From NCBI GenBank assembly GCA_947487155.1, contig CANKVS010000038.1:1-39689 (forward strand): DNA of 39,689 nt, written 5' to 3'. The notes beneath the pieces are model-generated. The model was not told where the DNA came from and made no database searches. It saw nothing but the letters and a program-made list of their open reading frames with translations. A program made the translations under genes and the position numbers. This document shows positions 32,317 through 39,689 of the stretch, piece by piece (position 1 is the stretch's first letter; each line of letters starts with the position of its first letter). The DNA comes from an uncultured Flaviramulus sp. Lineage in GTDB: Bacteria; Bacteroidota; Bacteroidia; Flavobacteriales; Flavobacteriaceae.

Positions 32317-34308
32317 TTAATAATCTAATAATTGTTTTAATTCGGTTTCAAATCTGTTCTTTGGAAGGTATTGTGCTTCCAATTGGCTAGCAAAAGGAAT
32401 GGGAGTTTCTAAACTAGCTACGCGTTTTACTGGCGCGTCTAAAAACTCGAAACAGTGTTCCATAATTAATGCTGAAATATCACTGGCAATACCACCAAAC
32501 AAAGAATCTTCATGTAGTATAATTGCTTTCCCTGTCTTTTTAACCGAGTTGTAAATTGTTTCAGTGTCTAAAGGTTGTAGTGTTCTTAAATCAATAACGT
32601 CGGCTTCTATTGCTGTGTTATTACTTAAGGTTTCCAATGCCCAATGTACCGCAGCGCCATAGCTTATAATAGTTATAGCATGACCTTCTTTTAAAACGGA
32701 TGCTTTTCCAAACGGTAAGGTGTAGTAATTGGTGGGGACTTCCTGACGAATCGTTCTATACAAGCCTTTGTGTTCAAAAAATAGTACAGGGTTGGGGTCG
32801 TTAATAGCAGTAGCTAATAGACCTTTAGCATCATACGGAAAAGCAGGATAAACTACTTTTAACCCAGGGGTTTTAGTAAACCATGCTTCATTAGTTTGCG
32901 AATGAAATGGGCCAGCAGCAACACCGCCACCACAGGGCATTCTAAGTACAACATTTGCATTTTGTCCCCACCTGTAATACGATTTCGCTAAATAATTAAC
33001 AACAGGATTAAAACCAGACGTAACAAAATCTGCAAATTGCATTTCTACTACAGCTTTCATGCCAGCAATGGAGAGTCCCATGCCAGCTTCAATAATAGCC
33101 GATTCGCAAATAGGTGTATTTCGCACACGTTCTTTTCCAAACTGCTTTATAAAGCCATCAGTTATTTTAAAAACACCACCGTATTCTGCAATATCCTGTC
33201 CCATAATAACCAAATCATCATGTTGTATCATACTTTGTTTTAAGCCTTGAGAAATTGCATCAACAAAACGTAATTCTTCAGATTCTTCTACAGAAATAAC
33301 TTCTTGATATTTAACATTTTGAAATACATCATTTAATTCGTTAGTCGCATTAGGAATAATATCGTTTTCATTAGATGTAATATCTAAATGCTCATTAATT
33401 TCAGCAACAATACGTTCCTTTATAGCAACTTCGCTAGCGTCATTTAAAATACTATTGTCTTTTAAAAACGACTGAAAATTTACCACAGGATCTTTCTCTC
33501 CCCAAGCGACCAAAAGGTCTCGCGGTACATACTTTGTACCGCTAGCTTCCTCATGCCCTCGCATTCTAAAGGTTTTAAATTCTAATAATACAGGCTGGGG
33601 GTTTTTTCTAACGCGTTCTGCAATCTCTTTAACTTTAGTGTACACTTCTATAATATTGTTTCCATCAATAATATAAGCTTCCATCCCATACCCTGCTGCT
33701 CTATCTACTAGGTCTTTGCAATTATATTGCTCGTTTGTTGGTGTAGATAACCCATAACCGTTATTTTCAATACAAAACAAAACAGGTAGTTTCCATACCG
33801 ATGCGACGTTTAAAGCTTCATGAAAATCGCCTTCGCTAGTTCCGCCTTCTCCTGTAAAAACAGCAGTAACCTGTTCTTTATGCTTTAGTTTACTAGCTAA
33901 AGCAATGCCATCAGCAACTCCTAATTGTGGACCGAGATGAGAAATCATTCCTACTATGTGATACTGTTGCGTACCAAAATGAAACGATCGGTCTCTTCCT
34001 TTTGTAAAACCAGAAGCTTTACCTTGCCATTGCCCAAATAACCTGTATAGTGGGATTTTTCTTGTTGTAAACACTCCCAGATTTCTATGCATAGGTAAGA
34101 TGTATTCATCTGTATTTAAAGCCATAGTTACACCTACCGAAATAGCCTCTTGTCCTATGCCCGAAAACCATTTACTTATTTTACCTTGCCTTAAAAGAAT
34201 AAGCATTTTCTCTTCTATTAGCCTTGGTTTTAACATGTTTTCATATAAACTCAACAACAGGGTATTGTTAAGATTATCATGTTTATATTTAATGGGTAAT
34301 GACGCCAT
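32317..34308 (-). CDS. 2-oxoacid dehydrogenase E1, fused alpha and beta subunits
   Basis: A 663-residue thiamine-diphosphate enzyme, E1 of a branched-chain 2-oxoacid (or related) dehydrogenase complex. The alpha half (about 1-310) has FSGIGQEAISVGV and the ThDP motif GEGGTSEGDFHEALN...NNGYG. The beta half (about 340-663) has VIMGQDIAEYGGVFKITDGF, FADFVTSGFNPVVN and VIDLRTLQPLDTETI. Separate alpha and beta genes are usual elsewhere; fusion is common in Bacteroidota. E2 and E3 are not in this window. It is the first gene of a minus-strand run with a -7 box at 34341-34348. Confidence 0.93.
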   Translation of the reverse strand: MASLPIKYKHDNLNNTLLLSLYENMLKPRLIEEKMLILLRQGKISKWFSGIGQEAISVGVTMALNTDEYILPMHRNLGVFTTRKIPLYRLFGQWQGKASGFTKGRDRSFHFGTQQYHIVGMISHLGPQLGVADGIALASKLKHKEQVTAVFTGEGGTSEGDFHEALNVASVWKLPVLFCIENNGYGLSTPTNEQYNCKDLVDRAAGYGMEAYIIDGNNIIEVYTKVKEIAERVRKNPQPVLLEFKTFRMRGHEEASGTKYVPRDLLVAWGEKDPVVNFQSFLKDNSILNDASEVAIKERIVAEINEHLDITSNENDIIPNATNELNDVFQNVKYQEVISVEESEELRFVDAISQGLKQSMIQHDDLVIMGQDIAEYGGVFKITDGFIKQFGKERVRNTPICESAIIEAGMGLSIAGMKAVVEMQFADFVTSGFNPVVNYLAKSYYRWGQNANVVLRMPCGGGVAAGPFHSQTNEAWFTKTPGLKVVYPAFPYDAKGLLATAINDPNPVLFFEHKGLYRTIRQEVPTNYYTLPFGKASVLKEGHAITIISYGAAVHWALETLSNNTAIEADVIDLRTLQPLDTETIYNSVKKTGKAIILHEDSLFGGIASDISALIMEHCFEFLDAPVKRVASLETPIPFASQLEAQYLPKNRFETELKQLLDY

Positions 34309-34340
34309 TTATCTATTTGCAATTCGGTTTCTTATTGTTT

Positions 34341-34348
34341 CAAATATA
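34341..34348 (-). promoter_or_regulatory. -7 box of the E1-sulfite dehydrogenase run
   Basis: TATATTTG on the minus strand is a perfect TAnnTTTG box, 32 bases before the E1 ATG. No TTG is seen at -33. Confidence 0.45.
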
Positions 34349-34415
34349 CCATAAAAGCTGTTATACTTTAATATAGAATACAAATTACAATACTACAAAT
34401 TTTACAATGTTTTTG

Positions 34416-34423
34416 TACATTTG
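34416..34423 (+). promoter_or_regulatory. -7 box of the 2OG oxygenase gene
   Basis: TACATTTG is a perfect TAnnTTTG box, placing the RNA start about 25 nt before the ATG at 34455. No TTG is present at the -33 distance. Confidence 0.5.
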
Positions 34424-34454
34424 TGATGCACATAAATAAAAATTATTCAAAAAT

Positions 34455-35405
34455 ATGAATGTGATACCTAGTGTCAATTTAAACGATTTTATTTCTAACA
34501 ATCCAGAGCGCAAGCAAAACTTTGTTGATGCGATTGGGAAAGCTTATGAAGATATTGGATTTGTAGCTTTAAAAGGTCATTTTTTAGATGATGCCTTAGT
34601 GGAGAATCTATATACAGAAGTTAAAAACTTTTTTAGCTTACCAACAGCAACAAAACAGAAATATGAAATCTCAGGCATAGGTGGGCAACGTGGTTACGTA
34701 TCTTTTGGAAAAGAAAGCGCTAAAGGTAAAAAGGAAGGCGATTTAAAAGAGTTTTGGCATTTTGGACAATATGTGGAAAACAATCCTAAACTTAAGGCTG
34801 AATATCCAGATAATGTATTTGTTAACGAGCTTTCCAATTTCAATACCACAGGTAAAGAAGCCTATAAAATGCTTGAAAAAACGGCAAAGTATGTTTTACG
34901 TGCTTTGGCTTTACATTTAAATCTTGATGAATTGTATTTTGATGCGTATATTTTTAATGGAAATTCTATTTTAAGACCCATACATTATCCTCCAATAACA
35001 ACAGAACCTAAAGATGCTGTTAGAGCTGCGGCACATGGAGATATTAATTTAATTACCTTATTAATGGGAGCTCAAGGTCGTGGTTTGCAAGTTCAAAACC
35101 ATAAAGGCGAATGGATTGATGCCATTGCGCAACCAGATGAACTTATGATTAATGTTGGAGATATGCTATCGAGACATACAAACAATAAACTAAAATCTAC
35201 AATTCACCGCGTTATTAATCCGCCTAAAGAACTTTGGGGAACATCTAGGTATTCTATTCCATTTTTTATGCATCCCATAAGTGATATGAAATTAGATGTT
35301 TTAGACAGTTGCGTTGATGACCACAATCCAAAACTTTTTGAAGATATTACAGCTGGAGCGTTTTTAAATGAACGCTTGATAGAATTAGGGTTAATAAAAA
35401 AATAA
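34455..35405 (+). CDS. 2-oxoglutarate/Fe(II) oxygenase, isopenicillin-N-synthase-like
   Basis: A 316-residue cytoplasmic enzyme of the isopenicillin N synthase-like 2OG-Fe(II) dioxygenase family. The iron ligands are intact: HGD (His194, Asp196) and TIHRV (His251). The 2OG-anchoring Arg-x-Ser is RYS (265-267). The N-terminal DIOX_N region shows AIGKAYEDIGFVALKGH and GQRGYVSFGKESAKG. Family members hydroxylate or cyclise small molecules; no substrate can be assigned and no biosynthetic cluster surrounds it. It appears to be the first gene of a plus-strand run. Confidence 0.9.
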   Translation: MNVIPSVNLNDFISNNPERKQNFVDAIGKAYEDIGFVALKGHFLDDALVENLYTEVKNFFSLPTATKQKYEISGIGGQRGYVSFGKESAKGKKEGDLKEFWHFGQYVENNPKLKAEYPDNVFVNELSNFNTTGKEAYKMLEKTAKYVLRALALHLNLDELYFDAYIFNGNSILRPIHYPPITTEPKDAVRAAAHGDINLITLLMGAQGRGLQVQNHKGEWIDAIAQPDELMINVGDMLSRHTNNKLKSTIHRVINPPKELWGTSRYSIPFFMHPISDMKLDVLDSCVDDHNPKLFEDITAGAFLNERLIELGLIKK

Positions 35406-35470
35406 ACAGTTCTTAATAGTAGTTATAAATACTACTAAAGACTACATACTGCCAACTGAAGATTGAAAAT

Positions 35471-35800
35471 ATGGATTTACAAGATCAGCTTAAAAACTTA
35501 TTTCCTGAACATACACCAGAAGAGACTTCTACTGACACGGAAAACACAAATGCTATATGGATGCAAGACGACCCCATAATTTGTAAATATGAAAAACGCA
35601 AAGGAAAACCAATTACAATTCTTGAAGGTTATACAGGAGCTACACAAGATTTTAAAGCCTTAGCAAAAGAAATAAAAACAACACTTAGTGTTGGTGGTAG
35701 TTTTAAAGATGATAAAATTATTATTCAAGGCGATTATCGAGATAAGATAATGCAAATGTTAAAGGATAAAGGTTTTAATGTGAAGCGTGTTGGTGGTTGA
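35471..35800 (+). CDS. yciH: SUI1/eIF1-like translation factor (YciH)
   Basis: A 109-residue protein of the bacterial SUI1/YciH family, related to eukaryotic initiation factor eIF1. A variable acidic N-terminus precedes the SUI1 fold: ICKYEKRKGKPITILEGYTG (about 37-56), LAKEIKTTLSVGGSFKDDKI and IQGDYRDKIMQMLKDKGFNV. In E. coli YciH has been linked to start-site discrimination, but it is dispensable. The DUF1835 gene follows after 2 bp, so the two share an mRNA. Confidence 0.93.
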   Translation: MDLQDQLKNLFPEHTPEETSTDTENTNAIWMQDDPIICKYEKRKGKPITILEGYTGATQDFKALAKEIKTTLSVGGSFKDDKIIIQGDYRDKIMQMLKDKGFNVKRVGG

Positions 35801-35802
35801 TT

Positions 35803-36744
35803 ATGGCTAAAACTTCACTTCATATAACTAATGGCGATGTTTTAACAACATATTTAAATGAATTAGACATTCTTGGAGAAAAACTTACATGGCAAGAAAT
35901 GCTTTGTGAAGGGCCTACACTTTTAAATATAGATTCTGATGCGTTTTTTAATGCACGATTAGCCTTTTTTAATGCGCATTATAATATAGATTTAGATGTT
36001 AATGCCTTTAAAAATGAAATTGATAAATTAAATCATTCAGAAAAATATTCAGAAATTATATTGTGGTTTGAATACGATTTATTCTGCCATATTAATATGA
36101 TTGCTGTAATAAATCTTATTAAACAGAAGAAGATTCACCTTCCTATATATTTAGTTTGTAGTGGCAGAATTCAAGGCACTAAAAACTTAAAAGGACTCTC
36201 TGAACTTTCTCCAGAACAGCTTAGTAATCATTATAAAGAAAAAGTAAAGCTAAGTAACAACGATATTAATTTGGTGTCAACTATTTGGGATATTTACTGC
36301 GGAAAAGATCATAATTTATTAAAACCGTTTATAATAAAAAGTTCTGCGTTTAAATATTTAAGCAATTGTTTAAAGGCACATTTGGAGCGTTTTCCAAGTT
36401 ATAAAAGCGGATTGAATATTCTTGAAAAAAACATATTAGAAATTGTTAGAGATAACACTATAAAATCTAAACACCATTTATTGGGTTACGCGCTTAATTA
36501 TCAAGGTTATTACGGTTTTGGCGATATGCAAATACAAAGAATTATTGAGAAGTTAAGCCTCTTTTTTATTGAGGACAGTGATAGTTTAGTGCTAAACAGA
36601 AACGGATTTGAAACCTTATTAAATCAGCGTAATATTTCCACTAGCATTGCAAATAATATGATTTATGGCGGAGTTAATGTTGCCGATTTTCAATTTAACA
36701 AACAGCAAAATAAACTTGTAAAAACAATTGTAAATGGCGATTAA
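35803..36744 (+). CDS. DUF1835 domain protein
   Basis: A 313-residue protein. The opening MAKTSLHITNGDVLTTYLNE, then WQEMLCEGPTLLNID and SEIILWFEYDLFCHINMIAV, is the DUF1835 pattern; the C-terminal about 110 residues resemble the associated DUF3658-like helical region. Function is unknown. The N-terminal Asp/Glu/His residues (NGD, CEGP, WFEYDLFCH) are conserved in style and suggest an active site, which is inference. The ATG at 35803 is preferred over a TTG six bases earlier that overlaps the SUI1 stop. It overlaps the phosphorylase gene by 11 bp. Confidence 0.8.
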   Translation: MAKTSLHITNGDVLTTYLNELDILGEKLTWQEMLCEGPTLLNIDSDAFFNARLAFFNAHYNIDLDVNAFKNEIDKLNHSEKYSEIILWFEYDLFCHINMIAVINLIKQKKIHLPIYLVCSGRIQGTKNLKGLSELSPEQLSNHYKEKVKLSNNDINLVSTIWDIYCGKDHNLLKPFIIKSSAFKYLSNCLKAHLERFPSYKSGLNILEKNILEIVRDNTIKSKHHLLGYALNYQGYYGFGDMQIQRIIEKLSLFFIEDSDSLVLNRNGFETLLNQRNISTSIANNMIYGGVNVADFQFNKQQNKLVKTIVNGD

Positions 36745-37597
36745 AGATTCTGAACTTATTTTAAATCCAGATGGCAGTATCTATCATTTAAATTTAAAAC
36801 CTGAAAATATTTCGAACACCATCATATTTGTTGGAGATCAAGATCGTGTTGAAAAAGTTACCAAACATTTTGACACCATTGAATTTAAAACTCAAAAACG
36901 AGAGTTTAAAACCCAAACAGGAACCTATAAAGGCAAACGAATAACTGTAATTTCAACTGGAATTGGTTCAGATAATATCGATATTGTATTAAATGAACTA
37001 GATGCTTTGGTTAATATCGATTTAAAAACACGACAACCTAAACCCTTAAAAACATGCTTGAACATAATAAGAATAGGAACTTCGGGATCATTACAAGAAG
37101 ATATTCCTGTAGATTCTTTTTTAATGAGCAAATATGCTTTAGATATTAATGGTATGATGCATTCTTATAAAATTGATTCTATTACAAATACAGATATTGA
37201 AGACGCCTTTATTTCACACACAAATTGGCACCAAAACAAAGCAAGACCCATTGTTATAAAAAATAGTGAAGTATTACAAGCAAAGTTTGAAAGCAATAGT
37301 ATTCACGAGGGGTTTACAGCTACTGCTGCTGGGTTTTATGGCCCGCAAGGTCGTGTATTACGATTACCACTTCAAGATGCAGATTTAAACACTAAAATTA
37401 ATTCTTTTAATTACAACGGATTGCGTGTAACCAATCTTGAAATGGAAACATCAGCAATTTATGGACTATCAAAATTATTAGGGCATAATGCATTATCATT
37501 AAATGCTATTATCGCCAATAGAGCCACTGGTACATTTAGCAATAACCTAGAGAAAACTATTGAAGCCTTTATTTTATACATCTTAGAAAAAATTTAA
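36734..37597 (+). CDS. nucleoside phosphorylase (uridine phosphorylase-like)
   Basis: A 287-residue enzyme of the PNP/UDP phosphorylase superfamily. Visible marks are TIIFVGDQDRVEKV, VISTGIGSDNIDIVLNELDA, IIRIGTSGSLQEDIPVDSF and the nucleoside-binding NLEMETSAIYGLSKLLGH with its EME signature. It likely cleaves uridine or a related nucleoside with phosphate. It overlaps the DUF1835 gene (11 bp) and shares one base with the following gene (TAATG), so all three are translationally coupled. A futalosine-type role is unlikely because this genome has the MenD/MenF route. Confidence 0.9.
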   Translation: MAIKDSELILNPDGSIYHLNLKPENISNTIIFVGDQDRVEKVTKHFDTIEFKTQKREFKTQTGTYKGKRITVISTGIGSDNIDIVLNELDALVNIDLKTRQPKPLKTCLNIIRIGTSGSLQEDIPVDSFLMSKYALDINGMMHSYKIDSITNTDIEDAFISHTNWHQNKARPIVIKNSEVLQAKFESNSIHEGFTATAAGFYGPQGRVLRLPLQDADLNTKINSFNYNGLRVTNLEMETSAIYGLSKLLGHNALSLNAIIANRATGTFSNNLEKTIEAFILYILEKI

Positions 37598-38451
37598 TGA
37601 AGAAAATAAACATAGGAGGCGTACCCGAGCATTTTAATCTGGCTTGGTATTTAACACTAAAAGAAGGCGAGTACAAAGCTAAAGGTATCAACTTAAGGTG
37701 GCACGATTACTACGGAGGCACTGGTGCTATGTGCAAGGCATTGCGAGATGGAAGCATTGATATTGCGGTTATACTTACAGAAGGTATTATTAAAGATATT
37801 ATAGATGGTAACCCCAGTAAAATTGTACAAACTTTTGTGCAAACACCTTTAATTTGGGGAATTCATGTGGCTCACGATTCACCTTATAAAACCATTGAAG
37901 ACTTAAAACAAACAAAAGCAGCAATTAGCAGATATGGTTCTGGATCGCATTTAATGGCTTACATTAATGCACAAAATAACAATTGGAATTTAGATACAGA
38001 TTTGAATTTTGAAGTCATAAAAAACCTTGATGGTGCAGTTAAAGGCTTAACAAATGGAAATGCAGACTATTTTCTTTGGGAAAAGTTCACTACAAAACCT
38101 TTGGTTGATAATGGTACGTTTAGGCGTATTGGCAACTGCCCATCGCCATGGCCTTGTTTTGTAATTACAGTTAGAGAAGATTTTATAAAATCGAATAAAG
38201 ACGAGTTAAATACTATTTTGCATAGTATTAACAACACAACTTCAGAGTTTAAAAACATTCCCAGTATAGATAAAACTATAGCAAACCGTTACGAGCAACA
38301 ACTTGAAGATGTACAGGAATGGCTAAATTTAACAGAATGGTCTCAAGAACTAATTAGCGAAGAGACTGTTATGAATGTACAAAAAGAGTTATTTGCATTA
38401 AATATTATCCCTAAAATTGTAGATTATAAAAAATTAATTCATAAGCTATAA
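37597..38451 (+). CDS. cytoplasmic substrate-binding-protein-like protein
   Basis: A 284-residue protein with the periplasmic-binding fold of the NMT1/SsuA/MqnA type: INIGGVPEHFNLAWYLTLKE (about 4-23), WHDYYGGTGAMCKALRDGSI, DIAVILTEGIIKDIIDGNPS, AAISRYGSGSHLMAYI and NGNADYFLWEKFTTKP. It has no signal peptide or lipobox and begins directly with the first beta strand. No ABC permease or ATPase gene is near. It may therefore be a cytoplasmic sensor or an enzyme, as MqnA, MqnD and Thi5 are in the same fold. The start codon overlaps the stop of the phosphorylase gene. Confidence 0.8.
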   Translation: MKKINIGGVPEHFNLAWYLTLKEGEYKAKGINLRWHDYYGGTGAMCKALRDGSIDIAVILTEGIIKDIIDGNPSKIVQTFVQTPLIWGIHVAHDSPYKTIEDLKQTKAAISRYGSGSHLMAYINAQNNNWNLDTDLNFEVIKNLDGAVKGLTNGNADYFLWEKFTTKPLVDNGTFRRIGNCPSPWPCFVITVREDFIKSNKDELNTILHSINNTTSEFKNIPSIDKTIANRYEQQLEDVQEWLNLTEWSQELISEETVMNVQKELFALNIIPKIVDYKKLIHKL

Positions 38452-38520
38452 AAATTCCTATACATCATAATAAAACGTTAATAACGTAATTATTAGCTTT
38501 AAGCAAAAAAGTCAAATGAT

Positions 38521-38528
38521 TATATTTG
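38521..38528 (+). promoter_or_regulatory. -7 box of the second TlpA-like gene
   Basis: TATATTTG is a perfect TAnnTTTG box, 19 bases before the ATG at 38548. The -33 position has TTT but no TTG. Confidence 0.45.
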
Positions 38529-38547
38529 AAAAAATTAAAATAAATTA

Positions 38548-39561
38548 ATGAAAAAACTACTTATTTTGTGCAGTGCATTTGCAATAGCATTAGGCTGTAA
38601 AGAAGAACCAAAAGATTATGTTACGCTGTCTGGAAAGATAATAAATAAAAACAGTGATTCTTTAATGGTTAGAACACGAGGATATTCAAAAACTATTAAA
38701 GTTAATGAAAATGGTACTTTTAATGACACCTTAAAAGTAGAAACAGGTTTTTACAATTTTTTTGATGGAAAGGAATCTACAACAATGTATCTTAAAAATG
38801 GTTACAATTTAAGTATATCTATAGATACCAAAGAATTTGATGAATCTATTACATACTCTGGTAATGGTTCAGAATCAAGTAATTATTTAGCAAAACGGGA
38901 ATTGTTAAAAGAAACTTCTTTCTCTTCAGACCTTTTTGATTTAGATGAAGAAAATTTCAAAATAAAGGTTGCTGAAATAAATAAAGGATTTTCAGATTTA
39001 TTAGGAAAATTTAAAAACTTAGATTCAACACTTCTTGCAACCGAAACAGAAAATATTAGTAAAATGCCTGAGGGAATTCTAAGCTATTACAAACAACAAA
39101 AGGCAAAAGTTACCCAATTAGCAGAACTTATTGGAAAACCATCTCCTAAATTTATAGATTACGAAAATAATGCAGGAGGTACAACATCTTTAGACGATTT
39201 AAAAGGAAAATATATTTACGTTGATGTTTGGGCGACTTGGTGTGGGCCCTGTATAGCAGAAATTCCATCATTAAAAAAGATAGAAACACAGTATCATGAC
39301 AAAAATATTGAGTTTGTTAGTATTTCTATAGATAGAATTAGGGATCATGAGAAATGGAAAAAAATGATAGTAGAAAAAGAACTAGGTGGGATGCAATTAT
39401 TTGCTGATAACGATTGGAATTCAGCTTTTGTTAAAGGCTATTCAATTCAAGGTATTCCTCGTTTTATTTTAATAGATACTGAAGGTCATATTATTAGCGC
39501 AAACGCTCCTAGACCATCAAACCCAGGACTTATTGGTTTATTTAATGAGTATGGTATCTAA
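38548..39561 (+). CDS. TlpA-like thioredoxin-fold lipoprotein
   Basis: A 337-residue lipoprotein with signal peptide and lipobox ALGC (Cys17). An N-terminal beta-rich domain (YVTLSGKIINKNSDSLMV, about 24-100) and a helical linker precede a thioredoxin domain with WCGPC (Cys232, Cys235), VSISIDRIRDHEKW and the cis-proline region GIPRFILIDTEG. It is expected in the periplasm or on a membrane face, handling thiol-disulfide exchange. The architecture is the same as the protein at 2181-3317, with a more divergent N-terminal domain. It is separated from the preceding gene by 96 bp and has its own -7 box. Confidence 0.9.
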   Translation: MKKLLILCSAFAIALGCKEEPKDYVTLSGKIINKNSDSLMVRTRGYSKTIKVNENGTFNDTLKVETGFYNFFDGKESTTMYLKNGYNLSISIDTKEFDESITYSGNGSESSNYLAKRELLKETSFSSDLFDLDEENFKIKVAEINKGFSDLLGKFKNLDSTLLATETENISKMPEGILSYYKQQKAKVTQLAELIGKPSPKFIDYENNAGGTTSLDDLKGKYIYVDVWATWCGPCIAEIPSLKKIETQYHDKNIEFVSISIDRIRDHEKWKKMIVEKELGGMQLFADNDWNSAFVKGYSIQGIPRFILIDTEGHIISANAPRPSNPGLIGLFNEYGI

Positions 39562-39689
39562 ATAATTTCTCGATAATCGAAATTAATACGACTACGCTTG
39601 CTTTTAAGGTAGTTTGGCACTTTCAGGAGTAGTTCAACCTATTGACTTTCAGTTATTTAATTTGTATTTTAGATAAAACAAAACCCCGA
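39562..39689. other. end of window, no gene seen
   Basis: 128 bases of AT-rich sequence without a supported frame on either strand. Confidence 0.4.

Noticed and set aside
33037..33250. Two overlapping plus-strand frames of 63-68 codons opposite the E1 gene
   Set aside because: They are antisense to the conserved beta half of E1, in two competing frames and without promoter or leader signals.
36734..38451. Futalosine (Mqn) pathway role for the phosphorylase and binding-protein-like pair
   Set aside because: MenD and isochorismate synthase in the same window show the classical menaquinone route, and no other mqn genes are present.
1..39689. CRISPR arrays, prophage genes, insertion sequences or an rRNA operon
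   Set aside because: No regularly spaced repeats, transposase, integrase, phage structural genes or rRNA-like sequence were found on reading the window.

Overview
The window is about 39.7 kb of chromosome from a low-GC member of the Bacteroidota, most likely a marine-type Flavobacteriaceae. The evidence is family-level: menaquinone genes, DUF4290 beside murA, a fused alpha/beta E1 dehydrogenase, TlpA-type lipoproteins, and promoters of the Bacteroidota type (TTG, about 18-20 nt, then TAnnTTTG) with almost no Shine-Dalgarno sequences. No species can be named. I see no prophage, insertion sequence, CRISPR array or rRNA operon. This is mainly a housekeeping region with a few accessory spots.

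Layout. 1-4.7 kb: a small membrane protein, mnmE (tRNA modification), a thioredoxin-fold lipoprotein, a CvfB-like S1 protein and a DUF2853 protein. 4.7-8.1 kb: a menaquinone operon on the minus strand (menI-like thioesterase, isochorismate synthase, menD). 8.1-9.8 kb: an esterase, a GNAT acetyltransferase and a small secreted protein. 10-12.3 kb: murA with DUF4290, then DUF493. 12.4-18.5 kb: an AAA ATPase, recQ, a palindrome and a structured RNA, fmt, an HU gene, yqgE, a class IV aminotransferase and a START-like protein. 18.7 kb: tRNA with anticodon CAT, then an orphan gene. 19.5-26.4 kb: an intradiol-dioxygenase-like secreted protein, an M23/LysM peptidase, a GT9 glycosyltransferase, two EamA transporters, a cold-shock-domain protein and an SF2 helicase. 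26.7-29.7 kb: an aldo/keto reductase, a secreted protein, a cluster of three 28-codon ORFs, and a solitary exbD. 29.7-34.3 kb: a minus-strand run of E1 alpha-beta fusion, sulfite dehydrogenase catalytic subunit, its cytochrome, and a sterol-desaturase-like protein. 34.4-39.6 kb: a 2OG-Fe(II) oxygenase, SUI1/eIF1, DUF1835, a nucleoside phosphorylase, a cytoplasmic substrate-binding-like protein and a second TlpA-like lipoprotein.

The most unusual locus is at 28.67-29.02 kb. Two tandem 28-residue, strongly basic peptides end in the same 13 residues, although 8 of those 13 codons differ, always silently. That pattern indicates selection on the peptide. The last codons of the second copy also form the 5' arm of an apparent intrinsic terminator. 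A third 28-codon ORF follows with a shared 11-nt leader motif at the same distance from its ATG. I do not recognise this family.

Other points of interest are a GC-rich structured RNA in front of fmt, a terminator-like hairpin whose T-tract touches the start codon of the aminotransferase gene, an atypical T-loop in the tRNA, promoters that predict leaderless mRNAs, and altered key residues in MurA (Asp for the usual Cys) and in the intradiol-dioxygenase-like protein (Gln for an iron-ligand His).
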